From: Marisediminitalea oceani
GTDB lineage: Bacteria > Pseudomonadota > Gammaproteobacteria > Enterobacterales > Alteromonadaceae
Assembly (NCBI RefSeq): GCF_003731635.1
Contig: NZ_RCUA01000001.1
Location: 1 to 45,610, forward strand
DNA length: 45,610 bases
Direction of reading: 5' to 3'
This document shows, piece by piece, positions 7,922 through 15,773 of the stretch (position 1 is the first letter of the stretch; every line of letters starts with the position of its first letter). The position numbers and the translations under genes are program-made. Under the pieces are notes generated by a model that did not search any database, was not told the origin of the DNA, and worked only from the letters and a program-made list of their open reading frames with translations.

Positions 7922-9523
7922 TTAATTGCTGTGTTCAACCGCTGCTTTAACCACATCCAGCCGGGCTTTCCATGGGTCGGTAGCGTGCTTCATTTCGCCA
8001 CTGCGGGTCATATTCAGCATATTACTTTGCGCCGGGTCGAAAGCCTGCCAGGCCGGTGCACCGTCACTCTCAGGCTGACCTGTTTTGGCAAAGCTGACGA
8101 TATACTGATGAATAGTTTCAGCAGCCGCTGCGTCCTGCTCAGTTAAGGCATCGCCATACTTGGCTGCTACCGTATTAAAGAAAAACGGAATGTCCGAAGC
8201 ATGGGGAGCCCCAGGACTATCGTTACTCTTGGCAACGGTGCCAAAACGGTAATAGAAAGCCTTCTGACCATGTGCGGTCATTTGTTCCGCCACAAATCTA
8301 GCTGGCTCCTGCATAGTGCGGTCCTGCCCTACCGAATAACCCACGGCCTGGAACGGTAAGTCACCGGCGGGATCATACACTTGCCGGGCCTTATCAGTAT
8401 AAGGGCCGAAGGAAGCAAACAGCCCGGCTTTGGTTTTAAAACTATTAAAGCCAATGTCCATGCTGGTAGCCCCTACCATTACATCCACTTTCGCTACACT
8501 GCCATCGCGAAGGGCATCTTCGGTAGTTGCTGTGATAATTTCTCCATCTTGCATAGGGCCGCCCGCCCAGGTTGGTTTATCTGTTGGTGACGGATTAAAC
8601 AGAGTAGCCAGATTAAACCCGTCAACGATGTCTTGCGCGCTCAATTCCCGCAGTGCAGCCAGGGCTTCTGCGTCTTTGCCGGTAATACCATGCTTCTCGG
8701 CATAATTGAGGCCGTACTGTTCACCGGCCAAAGAGCCTGGCACTGGCTCACTGACTTTGCGATGACCAAACAGTGAACGGCCACCGCCAGACATGATGAT
8801 TGCCCGATTAAACAGCCCTCTTACCTGCTTCGCCTGCATCATGGCATGAACTGAGCCGCCACCGGCTGATTCCCCCATAATGGTCACGTTATTCGCATCA
8901 CCACCAAAGGCAGCAATATTCTCATTCACCCACTTCAGCGCTGCAATTTGGTCCATGTACGCGTAGTTAGCCAGCATATCGCCAGCGGCTTTGGCTTCTG
9001 CCGTAAGCGCCGGATGGGCAAAGAAACCGAAGCGTCCCAGACGATAATTGAAGCTCACAAAAATAACGCCGTTTTTGGCAAATTCGCTGCCATCATAAAC
9101 CGCTGGAGACGCGCCGCCATTAACAAAGCCACCACCGTAGATCCACACCAGTACCGGCGTTGAACCATCGGCATCTTTAGGTGCCCAGACATTGGCGTAC
9201 AAGCAATCTTCTGCCGGCGTTTTCCCTAGCGGCGCTGCGTCGCTTGGGAAAGGCAACTGCATACAATCGTTACCGTAATCGGTGGTTTCCTTCACTCCGG
9301 TCCATGGCGTTACCGGTTGAGGTGGGCGCCAGCGTAATTCACCCACAGGGGGCGCAGCAAATGGAATACCTTTGTAGGTTACCAGTTGTTCAGTAACGGT
9401 GCCTTTTATTTTGCCGCCGGTTACTTCAACTTCCCCGGGTGTATTTGCAGCAGAGCAGGCAAACAACCCCATTAATGAACCCAACACAATCAGGCTATAC
9501 CTTTGTACTGAACTACGGAACAT
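7922..9523 (-). CDS. Type-B carboxylesterase lipoprotein
   Basis: This is an alpha/beta-hydrolase of the carboxylesterase/cholinesterase family, 533 aa from the ATG at 9523. The N-terminus is a lipoprotein signal with lipobox LFAC (lipidated Cys23), so the enzyme should be membrane-anchored outside the cytoplasm. The oxyanion-hole motif YGGGFVNGG (about 129-137), the nucleophile elbow GESAGG (Ser219) and the late catalytic histidine in PHASDIPFFF are visible. Substrate is unknown; esters or xenobiotics are typical. A GTG at 9583 would extend the protein by 20 residues, but AGGA upstream of 9523 and the signal-peptide position favour the ATG. It stands alone between the flavoprotein and the peroxiredoxin. 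Confidence 0.9.
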   Translation of the reverse strand: MFRSSVQRYSLIVLGSLMGLFACSAANTPGEVEVTGGKIKGTVTEQLVTYKGIPFAAPPVGELRWRPPQPVTPWTGVKETTDYGNDCMQLPFPSDAAPLGKTPAEDCLYANVWAPKDADGSTPVLVWIYGGGFVNGGASPAVYDGSEFAKNGVIFVSFNYRLGRFGFFAHPALTAEAKAAGDMLANYAYMDQIAALKWVNENIAAFGGDANNVTIMGESAGGGSVHAMMQAKQVRGLFNRAIIMSGGGRSLFGHRKVSEPVPGSLAGEQYGLNYAEKHGITGKDAEALAALRELSAQDIVDGFNLATLFNPSPTDKPTWAGGPMQDGEIITATTEDALRDGSVAKVDVMVGATSMDIGFNSFKTKAGLFASFGPYTDKARQVYDPAGDLPFQAVGYSVGQDRTMQEPARFVAEQMTAHGQKAFYYRFGTVAKSNDSPGAPHASDIPFFFNTVAAKYGDALTEQDAAAAETIHQYIVSFAKTGQPESDGAPAWQAFDPAQSNMLNMTRSGEMKHATDPWKARLDVVKAAVEHSN

Positions 9524-9629
9524 CTTCGCATCCTGTGAATAATTAAAATAAGCGGTGCTGGTAATCTTTTGGTTACCTGTCACCGCCTAAAGAAACCGGC
9601 GCACTTTAAGTATACCGGGGGGAGTAGCG

Positions 9630-10103
9630 CTATAAGCTTTTCAGCATCGATTCGGCGTCACTGACTTCGAAACGACCCGGATCCTCAACATTCAGTTTTA
9701 CCACTTCGCCGTCTTCAACCAGCATTGAGTAGCGCATAGAGCGAATGCCACCAAAGTCGCTGGTGTTCATGTCTAAACCAATGCTCTTGGTAAAAAATGC
9801 ATTGCCATCAGCAACCATCAGAATTTCATCGGCATTGGCCGATTTGCCCCAGGCATCCATCACATAAGCGTCATTAACGCTTAAACAGATAATGCTATCC
9901 ACACCTTTGGCTTTAATCTTATCGGCAAGAGCAACATAACCAGGTAAATGTGCTTCCGAGCAGGTTGGTGTAAATGCACCCGGCACAGCGAAAAGAACTA
10001 CGCGTTTACCGCTAAATAATTCATTCGTATGCGGACTGGTCATTTTGCCGTCCTTCATTAATCCAAACGTCACTTCCGGCAGGGTGCTACCCACATCAAT
10101 CAT
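9630..10103 (-). CDS. Prx5-type peroxiredoxin
   Basis: This 157-aa thiol peroxidase of the Prx5/AhpE-like redoxin group reduces hydrogen peroxide and organic peroxides. The peroxidatic cysteine is Cys48 in the signature PGAFTPTCS. Cys73 (IICLSVND) is at the usual Prx5 place and is not an obvious resolving cysteine, so recycling may need glutathione/glutaredoxin or thioredoxin. Length is normal and there is no signal peptide, so it is cytosolic. GGGAGA sits seven bases before the ATG. A terminator for upstream genes (10191-10219) shows it has its own promoter. Confidence 0.93.
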   Translation of the reverse strand: MIDVGSTLPEVTFGLMKDGKMTSPHTNELFSGKRVVLFAVPGAFTPTCSEAHLPGYVALADKIKAKGVDSIICLSVNDAYVMDAWGKSANADEILMVADGNAFFTKSIGLDMNTSDFGGIRSMRYSMLVEDGEVVKLNVEDPGRFEVSDAESMLKSL

Positions 10104-10190
10104 GTTGTTCTCCCAGAGAAATTATATAATTAACAGCAAGCTGTCTTAGGTAAATTACCTTTTAACTATAACAGTATCTGTAAATTGTGA

Positions 10191-10219
10191 AATAAAAAAG
10201 CCCCCGATTAACGGAGGCT
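10191..10219 (-). terminator. Intrinsic terminator after rsmJ
   Basis: On the minus strand an 8-bp stem (AGCCTCCG / CGGGGGCT, one G-T pair) closes a 5-nt loop and is followed by TTTTTTATT. It lies 173 bp beyond the rsmJ stop and should end the recG-rsmJ transcript before the peroxiredoxin gene. Confidence 0.8.
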
Positions 10220-10391
10220 TATTATTTTAAACAAACTTATCTGACAAAATTAAAAACTCACGGTCATTTCATCTGGACATTTTCGCAATCCTATCGCTCA
10301 GCTAGCTTAAGAATTAGAATGTTTAGGCTATCCCCCTGACGTCAGAAGTAATCATAGAGATACAGCAAACTGCGTTAGGTCTTTGCCAATA

Positions 10392-11177
10392 TCATGCGTT
10401 TTTAATGTACACATCGAAGCGATGCTTCTTACTGGCGATTGCCATAGAAGGTTTTTGATTGGCCAGCAGTGATGCACTGTTAGGGCGCTTTACCACCACC
10501 CTCTTTGCGGCGGCATGAAGCGCTGCGGGTAACAGCAAATCGGCATCTTCGTCGGGGCCGAGCATCAGCTGGAACAGGCGCATTTCTTTTTTCACCAGCG
10601 CCGACTTTTTACGGTGGGGGAACATTGGGTCGAGGTACACTGCATCAACGCTACCTGCTGCCAGTTGCTGCATGTAATCGCAGCTGTTGGCATGGTACAA
10701 CACAAATTGTCTGGCCAGCTCTGGTTCCTGCAGGGCGAGACGACGCAGGCCATCCGCTAACAATAAATAAGCCACCGGCGAACGCTCAATCATAATCACA
10801 TTGGCACCCAGTGCGGCCAGGACAAATGCATCCCGTCCAAGCCCCGGCGTAGCATCCAGTACGGAAATAGGTTGGTTGGCTTTGATGCCCACAGCCTTAG
10901 CCACCGGCTCTTTACTGCCACCACCATGTTGACGTCGGTACTGACTCTGCCCCGACAGAAAATCCACGATTACACCGTTACTGTTGGCCACCGTCAAATC
11001 TGTTAACTGCAGGGTGTCATCAACGATCTCCAGCACCAGCGACTGCTCGCCCGACGCTTCACTCTCTGGTTTGATACCCACCGAACTGGTCAGCGAGATT
11101 AGCTGTTGCTCAACCTCAGTAGGCGCGGCCAGTTGTTGTGCTGACAGCCTTAAATACGGTAACTCAGGCATGACCAT
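10392..11177 (-). CDS. rsmJ: 16S rRNA (guanine-1516-N2)-methyltransferase
   Basis: RsmJ (YhiQ) methylates G1516 of 16S rRNA using S-adenosylmethionine. The 261-aa product has the SAM-binding motif DATPGLGRDAFVLAALG followed by VIMIERSP, the catalytic-region block VYLDPMFPHRKKSALVKKEM, and the family C-terminus VKRPNSASL...KHRFDVY. Length is typical. The ATG at 11177 has AGGAG four bases upstream; a second ATG two codons later (MPELPYL) is also possible. The start overlaps the end of recG by 14 nt, so the two are probably translationally coupled, an unusual pairing with no known functional link. Confidence 0.92.
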   Translation of the reverse strand: MVMPELPYLRLSAQQLAAPTEVEQQLISLTSSVGIKPESEASGEQSLVLEIVDDTLQLTDLTVANSNGVIVDFLSGQSQYRRQHGGGSKEPVAKAVGIKANQPISVLDATPGLGRDAFVLAALGANVIMIERSPVAYLLLADGLRRLALQEPELARQFVLYHANSCDYMQQLAAGSVDAVYLDPMFPHRKKSALVKKEMRLFQLMLGPDEDADLLLPAALHAAAKRVVVKRPNSASLLANQKPSMAIASKKHRFDVYIKNA

Positions 11178-13245
11178 AATGCTCCTTCTGCCCTATCCAA
11201 CGGTTGATTATGGCCTGCGCCCGGGCCGGGTATTCTGCCCATAGACGGTTGGCAATCTCCTGCACCTGTGGAATAAGCGGCGCGTCACGCACAATATCGG
11301 CAATTTTTAACTCAGCGATACCGGTTTGGCGTGTGCCCATAAGCTCACCCGGACCTCTGATTTCAAGGTCTTGCTGGGCGATATAAAATCCATCATTCGA
11401 CTCGCGCAATACTGCCAGGCGCTTAGTGGCCGTTTTCGACAGCGGACTTTGGTACATTAGTACGCAATGACTTTCTACCGCGCCACGACCAACCCGGCCG
11501 CGTAACTGATGAAGCTGAGCCAGGCCCAGCCGCTCCGGGTTTTCGATAATCATTAAGCTGGCATTAGGCACATCTACGCCCACTTCAATCACCGTGGTAG
11601 CCACCAGTAAATCGAGTTCGCCAGACTTAAAAGCGCCCATAATTTGTTGCTTTTCCGCAGCCTTTAAGCGGCCATGAACAAGGCCAATTTGCAGGTCGGG
11701 CAGGGCGGTTTTTAAAATCACCGCGGTATCTTCAGCCGCCTGACACTGCAAAACTTCAGACTCATCAATAAGCGTGCACACCCAGTACGCCTGACGCCCT
11801 TGCTGCTGACAAGCCTCGCGCACCCGTTCAATAACATCGCCGCGGCGGGAGTCAGGTAAAGCCACCGTTTTTACCGGTGTACGCCCGGGCGGCAGTTCGT
11901 CAATAATTGAGGTGTCCAGGTCTGCATAGGCAGTCATCGCCAGCGTGCGGGGAATAGGGGTGGCGGTCATGATTAACTGATGGGGAAAACGCCCCTGCTG
12001 CTCGCCTTTTTCGCGCAACGCCAAACGCTGATGTACGCCAAAACGGTGTTGCTCATCCACAATCACCAGCGCCAGCTGATCATAGGTTACCTGTTCCTGA
12101 AAAATGGCATGGGTGCCCACCAGCATTTGCACTTCACCACTTGCCAGGCGCTCAAGTACTTCAGCACGTTGCTTACCTTTTAGTTTGCCGGCCAGCCAGC
12201 CCACTTCAATGCCGAGCGGTGCCAGCCAGTCCCTGAAGTTATTGGCATGTTGTTCGGCTAACAGTTCGGTGGGCGCCATGAGCGCGACCTGATAACCGCC
12301 ACCGATGGCCGACAGCGCTGCCAGTGCGGCAACCAGGGTTTTACCGGAACCCACGTCGCCCTGTACCAGTCGCATCATGGGTCGGCTACGCGCCATATCC
12401 TGCTGAATATCGGCGGTTACCCGCTGCTGGGCACCAGTGGGTTTAAATGGCAGGGCGGCGAGTAATTTATATACCAGCTCTTGGTCAACGTTTATCGCAA
12501 TACCAGGCTGCGCATCGCTTTGCTGGCGTACTTTTAGCACACTTAAATGCTGGGCCAGCAGTTCTTCCAGGATCAGGCGCATCTGCGCCGGGTGCTCACC
12601 GTTTTCGAGTTCCTGTAGCGCAACGTCTGGTGGCGGACGATGCACCAGCGTAAGCGCTTCTTTCAGGCTGACCTGTTGCTGATACATGCCGTCGGGTAAT
12701 AGGTCGGTCAGGCCGCCCTTATTGAGAATTTCCAGAGCCTGATCGGTAAGGTTACGTAAGGTAAGCTGTTTCACGCCCTCGGTAGTGGGATATACCGGTG
12801 TGAGGGTTTCTTCCATGGGCGCGGCATCTTCTTCAATCAGCATAAATTCGGGGTGCATCATTTCCAGCCCCCATTTGCCGGTGCGTACTTCGCCAAAGGC
12901 CCTGATCTGATTACCGGGCGACATCATGGTGCGCTGCAAAGCGCCAAAATGAAAAAATCGCAGCGTTATAGTGCCGGTACCATCGGATAGCTTCACTACC
13001 AGCATGCGCTTTTTGCCATACTGGATATCAGCTGATTTAACTTCGCCAAGAATACTAACGTGGGTGAACGGCAAGCAATCGCCGATGGGATAGATACGTG
13101 TGCGGTCTTCATAGCGTGCAGGCAGATGAAAGAGCACATCCTGCACGGTTACCAGATTGATTTTAGCCAGTTTCTCCGCCACTTTGGCGCCAACGCCCTT
13201 AAGCTGGGTAATTGGCATTGTGGCAAGAGGCTGTTCAGACCGCAT
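11164..13245 (-). CDS. recG: ATP-dependent DNA helicase RecG
   Basis: RecG remodels stalled replication forks and recombination intermediates. From the ATG at 13245 it is 693 aa, the usual length. The N-terminal wedge/OB region contains LKGVGAKVAEKLAKI and LPARYEDRTRIYPIGD. Helicase motifs follow: Walker A GDVGSGKT (296-303), DEQH box (VDEQHRFGVHQR), motif III MTATPIPRT and motif VI QLRGRVGRG. An in-frame ATG at 13275 would add ten residues but lacks a ribosome-binding site, whereas AAGGA precedes 13245. It overlaps rsmJ downstream. In many gammaproteobacteria recG lies near spoT; here four genes separate them. Confidence 0.95.
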   Translation of the reverse strand: MRSEQPLATMPITQLKGVGAKVAEKLAKINLVTVQDVLFHLPARYEDRTRIYPIGDCLPFTHVSILGEVKSADIQYGKKRMLVVKLSDGTGTITLRFFHFGALQRTMMSPGNQIRAFGEVRTGKWGLEMMHPEFMLIEEDAAPMEETLTPVYPTTEGVKQLTLRNLTDQALEILNKGGLTDLLPDGMYQQQVSLKEALTLVHRPPPDVALQELENGEHPAQMRLILEELLAQHLSVLKVRQQSDAQPGIAINVDQELVYKLLAALPFKPTGAQQRVTADIQQDMARSRPMMRLVQGDVGSGKTLVAALAALSAIGGGYQVALMAPTELLAEQHANNFRDWLAPLGIEVGWLAGKLKGKQRAEVLERLASGEVQMLVGTHAIFQEQVTYDQLALVIVDEQHRFGVHQRLALREKGEQQGRFPHQLIMTATPIPRTLAMTAYADLDTSIIDELPPGRTPVKTVALPDSRRGDVIERVREACQQQGRQAYWVCTLIDESEVLQCQAAEDTAVILKTALPDLQIGLVHGRLKAAEKQQIMGAFKSGELDLLVATTVIEVGVDVPNASLMIIENPERLGLAQLHQLRGRVGRGAVESHCVLMYQSPLSKTATKRLAVLRESNDGFYIAQQDLEIRGPGELMGTRQTGIAELKIADIVRDAPLIPQVQEIANRLWAEYPARAQAIINRWIGQKEHYGHA

Positions 13246-13423
13246 GTGAGTGTCATTCCTTACTTTTAGGGGCATATTAAATCAAGCGCTTAGGCATTGC
13301 GAGCTTCAATCGCCCCACACGCTTATTCCGGCTGGGGCTACTACTTTAATTGGCCTAAAGTACCCTTTCGCCGTGACGTCTCGCGTCTATAGTTAGCTAA
13401 AGACCGACTACCTGGATGCCGCC

Positions 13424-13990
13424 ATGAACCTGTTAACCCTCGCTGCCCTGCTTTTGGAATTGATGGGCGTAAGCCATTCAATTGCTGTTGCGCAACCTGA
13501 TAACCCGCTCTCAGGTGAGAAGCGCATTATATTAAAAGGCAATAAGGGCGAGCAACTGGACATCGGCAGTGTCACTTTCATGCCCGGCGCTGATGCGATT
13601 CACTACACACTCACCATCGACCACAGCCACTTCACCGATTACTTTTTATCAATGAAAGAAATGAAATGCCTGGAAGGCCCAGAGTTGTGGTGTCACCTGC
13701 CTTACCCTTATGAGCAACCCCGCACGGTGAGTACCGATGATTTTAGCTGGCTGGCACACGATTTACTGTTTATGTACAAGAAAAAAGGGGAGTTTGGCGC
13801 TAACTTCTGGAACGGTATCTACTATAAGATGACAATTGAAAATGGCCGGATCACCGGTGTGGCGCAGGCGGTAGACTTAAATCAGCTCGCGGCGCCGCCG
13901 GATGATCTTACCCTACCACCTTTCGGCGAATTTGAACGCACCGACATTGAACCTCAGCCGCGTTTTTTACCCTTTGTGGAAATTCGTTGA
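13424..13990 (+). CDS. Secreted protein of unknown function
   Basis: I do not recognise this 188-aa protein. It starts with a signal peptide (about 1-23, MNLLTLAALLLELMGVSHSI, then AVA before QPDN), so it should be periplasmic. Two cysteines eight residues apart (CLEGPELWC) in a loop could form a disulfide, and several aromatic clusters are present (WLAHDLLFMY, NFWNGIYYKMTI). The fold looks beta-rich by composition. It is followed 42 bp later by the PaiB-like gene on the same strand, and the two may be co-transcribed. Divergent recG lies upstream across 178 bp. Confidence 0.7.
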   Translation: MNLLTLAALLLELMGVSHSIAVAQPDNPLSGEKRIILKGNKGEQLDIGSVTFMPGADAIHYTLTIDHSHFTDYFLSMKEMKCLEGPELWCHLPYPYEQPRTVSTDDFSWLAHDLLFMYKKKGEFGANFWNGIYYKMTIENGRITGVAQAVDLNQLAAPPDDLTLPPFGEFERTDIEPQPRFLPFVEIR

Positions 13991-14032
13991 TCACGTATTA
14001 TCAAAGGCTAACCCTGATATCTGAGAGTCTTT

Positions 14033-14647
14033 ATGTTTGTCCCGTCGGCTTTTTCTTTTACCGATACCGAAGCCCAGTTAGCCTTTATTAAAACGCATCC
14101 TTTTGCCCTGTTAACCACACCCGACCTGCAGACAACCCATGTGCCGTTACTGGTAAGGCAAGCAGGCGACAGCCTTGTTTTGACTGGCCATATGGCGCGC
14201 GCCAACCCGCACTGGAAGACGTTGGATAGCACTCCGGTAGTTGCCGTGTTTAGTGGCCCGCACGCCTATATCTCGCCAAAATGGTACGCCAGCAAACCCA
14301 ATGTCCCCACCTGGAATTATGTTGCGGTGCACGCCAAAGGCACAGTAAGCGTAATGGATGATGAGGCATTACCCGCAGCCCTCAACGAGCTCATGCAGGC
14401 CTTTGAGCCGGATTACAACCCTGACATGCTCGGTACATCACTAGTCGAATATCAGCAAAAACTGATCCGCGGCATTGTCGGAATAGAGATCAAAGTAGAC
14501 AGCTTGCAGGGCGTACGCAAACTCGGTCAGCACAAAAAAGCCGTCGATATGGCCGGGGTTTGTGAGGGACTGAAGAACAGTGGTGATCACGAATCACTGG
14601 CGCTGCTCGACTACATGCAGCGCCATGATATTGGTTACGCAGATTAA
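14033..14647 (+). CDS. PaiB-like FMN-binding protein
   Basis: This 204-aa protein belongs to the PaiB/FMN-binding split-barrel family, named after the Bacillus PAI-2 repressor of sporulation and protease genes. Many members outside Bacillus have unproven roles. Typical features are the start MFVPSAF, the block HPFALLTTPDLQTTHVPLLV, then HMARANPHW, FSGPHAYISPKWY and PTWNYVAVHAKG. The C-terminal KLGQHKKAVDMAGV also fits the family. No DNA-binding motif is evident, so a flavin- or heme-related role is as likely as transcription control. Its stop overlaps by four bases the stop of the convergent thioredoxin-fold gene. Confidence 0.88.
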   Translation: MFVPSAFSFTDTEAQLAFIKTHPFALLTTPDLQTTHVPLLVRQAGDSLVLTGHMARANPHWKTLDSTPVVAVFSGPHAYISPKWYASKPNVPTWNYVAVHAKGTVSVMDDEALPAALNELMQAFEPDYNPDMLGTSLVEYQQKLIRGIVGIEIKVDSLQGVRKLGQHKKAVDMAGVCEGLKNSGDHESLALLDYMQRHDIGYAD

Positions 14648-15279
14648 CGCTCGCTGGCGAGAACTTCAGCCACTGATAAAATCAGTTTAGCCGAAGGGCG
14701 CACTTTAAAGTCAGGGTTTACATAACTGAACTCGATAAGCCCCTGTTGATTTACTATGAATATACCTGGTGCCGGTAATACCGGCGTGCCGGTGTTGTCT
14801 TTGGTCAGTGCGATATTATAGTCGTCGTACTTTTTCGCTGTGGCATCATCCACGTAAAAGCCAATGCCAAATTCGCGCAAGGCATCCAGTTTAACGTCTG
14901 ACAACTGCTGGACTTTCATTTCGGTTTCGAGTTCCTGAGATTGCAGCGCTGCCGGTGTTTGCGGTGAAATCGCGAGGATTTGGTAACCTAAATCGAGTAA
15001 TTGGTCTTCAATGGTCTGTAGCTCACCAAACTGACGATTGCAATATGGGCACCAGCCGCCGCGATAAAACAGAATGATGGCGGGTTTATTCATGGTCAGC
15101 GCATTCAGACTTACCGGGCTACCATCAGGAAATTGCAGGGTCACGGCTGGTACTTTCATACCATTTAGCAGCGGGGTGACGGCGTTAGCCTCAGGCGCTA
15201 ACTGTTTGGCAGAAACACTCAGTGGCAGCACTATACACAGCAGGATAAAAAAAAATTTTTGTCGCATCATTGTTCTCAT
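14644..15279 (-). CDS. Secreted thioredoxin-fold peroxiredoxin-like protein
   Basis: This 211-aa AhpC/TSA-related protein carries a signal peptide (about 1-24, MRTMMRQKFFFILLCIVLPL then SVSAK), so it works in the periplasm. Its redox centre is CPYC in FYRGGWCPYCNRQFGELQ, a motif of the PRX-like2/AhpC-related group rather than a classical peroxiredoxin, followed by LGYQILAISPQTP. It may reduce peroxides or protein disulfides. Three in-frame ATGs occur at the start (15279, 15270, 15267); none has a strong ribosome-binding site. It is convergent with the PaiB-like gene and overlaps it by four bases. Confidence 0.85.
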   Translation of the reverse strand: MRTMMRQKFFFILLCIVLPLSVSAKQLAPEANAVTPLLNGMKVPAVTLQFPDGSPVSLNALTMNKPAIILFYRGGWCPYCNRQFGELQTIEDQLLDLGYQILAISPQTPAALQSQELETEMKVQQLSDVKLDALREFGIGFYVDDATAKKYDDYNIALTKDNTGTPVLPAPGIFIVNQQGLIEFSYVNPDFKVRPSAKLILSVAEVLASER

Positions 15280-15296
15280 TAATTAAGCATCAGAAA

Positions 15297-15319
15297 CAAA
15301 AAAGACCCGCAAGCGGGCC
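15297..15319 (-). terminator. Intrinsic terminator after ridA
   Basis: On the minus strand GGCCCGCTTGCGGGTC forms a short GC-rich hairpin followed by TTTTTTGTTT. It lies 52 bp beyond the ridA stop and should end the spoT-ridA transcript. Confidence 0.75.
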
Positions 15320-15370
15320 TATTTCTTTCAGTACAATTTTATCTAATCTATCAATGACTGCTGACGGCTA

Positions 15371-15757
15371 TCACTCCGGCAGTTCCATCACGCCGTCGAT
15401 TTCAATTTGAGCGCCTTTAGGTAACTCTTTAATGCCAATTGCTGCGCGCGCAGGATAAGGCTTGGCAAAGTACTTAGACATAATTTCGTTTACGGTGGCG
15501 AAATGGCCAAGGTCAAGTAAGTAAATGTTTACTTTCACCAGATCATTTGTAGTACCGCCAGCGGCTTCACATACGGCTTTGATGTTTTCGAACACCTGAG
15601 TGGCCTGCTCGGCAAAATCCTGGGATACCAGTTCCATAGTGGCTGGTACTAATGGGATCTGACCAGACAGGTACACCGTAGTGCCGGCTTTAACAGCCTG
15701 GCTGTATGTACCAATCGCGGCTGGCGCGTTATCAGTTTGAATAATCGACTTTGCCAT
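15371..15757 (-). CDS. ridA: Reactive intermediate deaminase RidA
   Basis: RidA hydrolyses reactive enamine/imine intermediates such as 2-aminoacrylate made by PLP enzymes. The 128-aa product has the canonical features: [13 protein letters not shown], the block VYLSGQIPL, a conserved arginine in [16 protein letters not shown], and IEIDGV at the end. It follows spoT by 16 bp and is almost certainly in its operon, a common arrangement in gammaproteobacteria. A second, more diverged RidA-family gene lies at 43529-43891. Confidence 0.95.
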   Translation of the reverse strand: MAKSIIQTDNAPAAIGTYSQAVKAGTTVYLSGQIPLVPATMELVSQDFAEQATQVFENIKAVCEAAGGTTNDLVKVNIYLLDLGHFATVNEIMSKYFAKPYPARAAIGIKELPKGAQIEIDGVMELPE

Positions 15758-15773
15758 GATGAGTCCTTCTCAA

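Noticed and set aside
10104..10190. TATAAT at 10121-10126 as a peroxiredoxin promoter
   Set aside because: The nearest -35-like hexamer (AAGACA) is only 15 bp away and the resulting 5' leader would be about ten bases, barely holding the ribosome-binding site. It is not strong enough to annotate.
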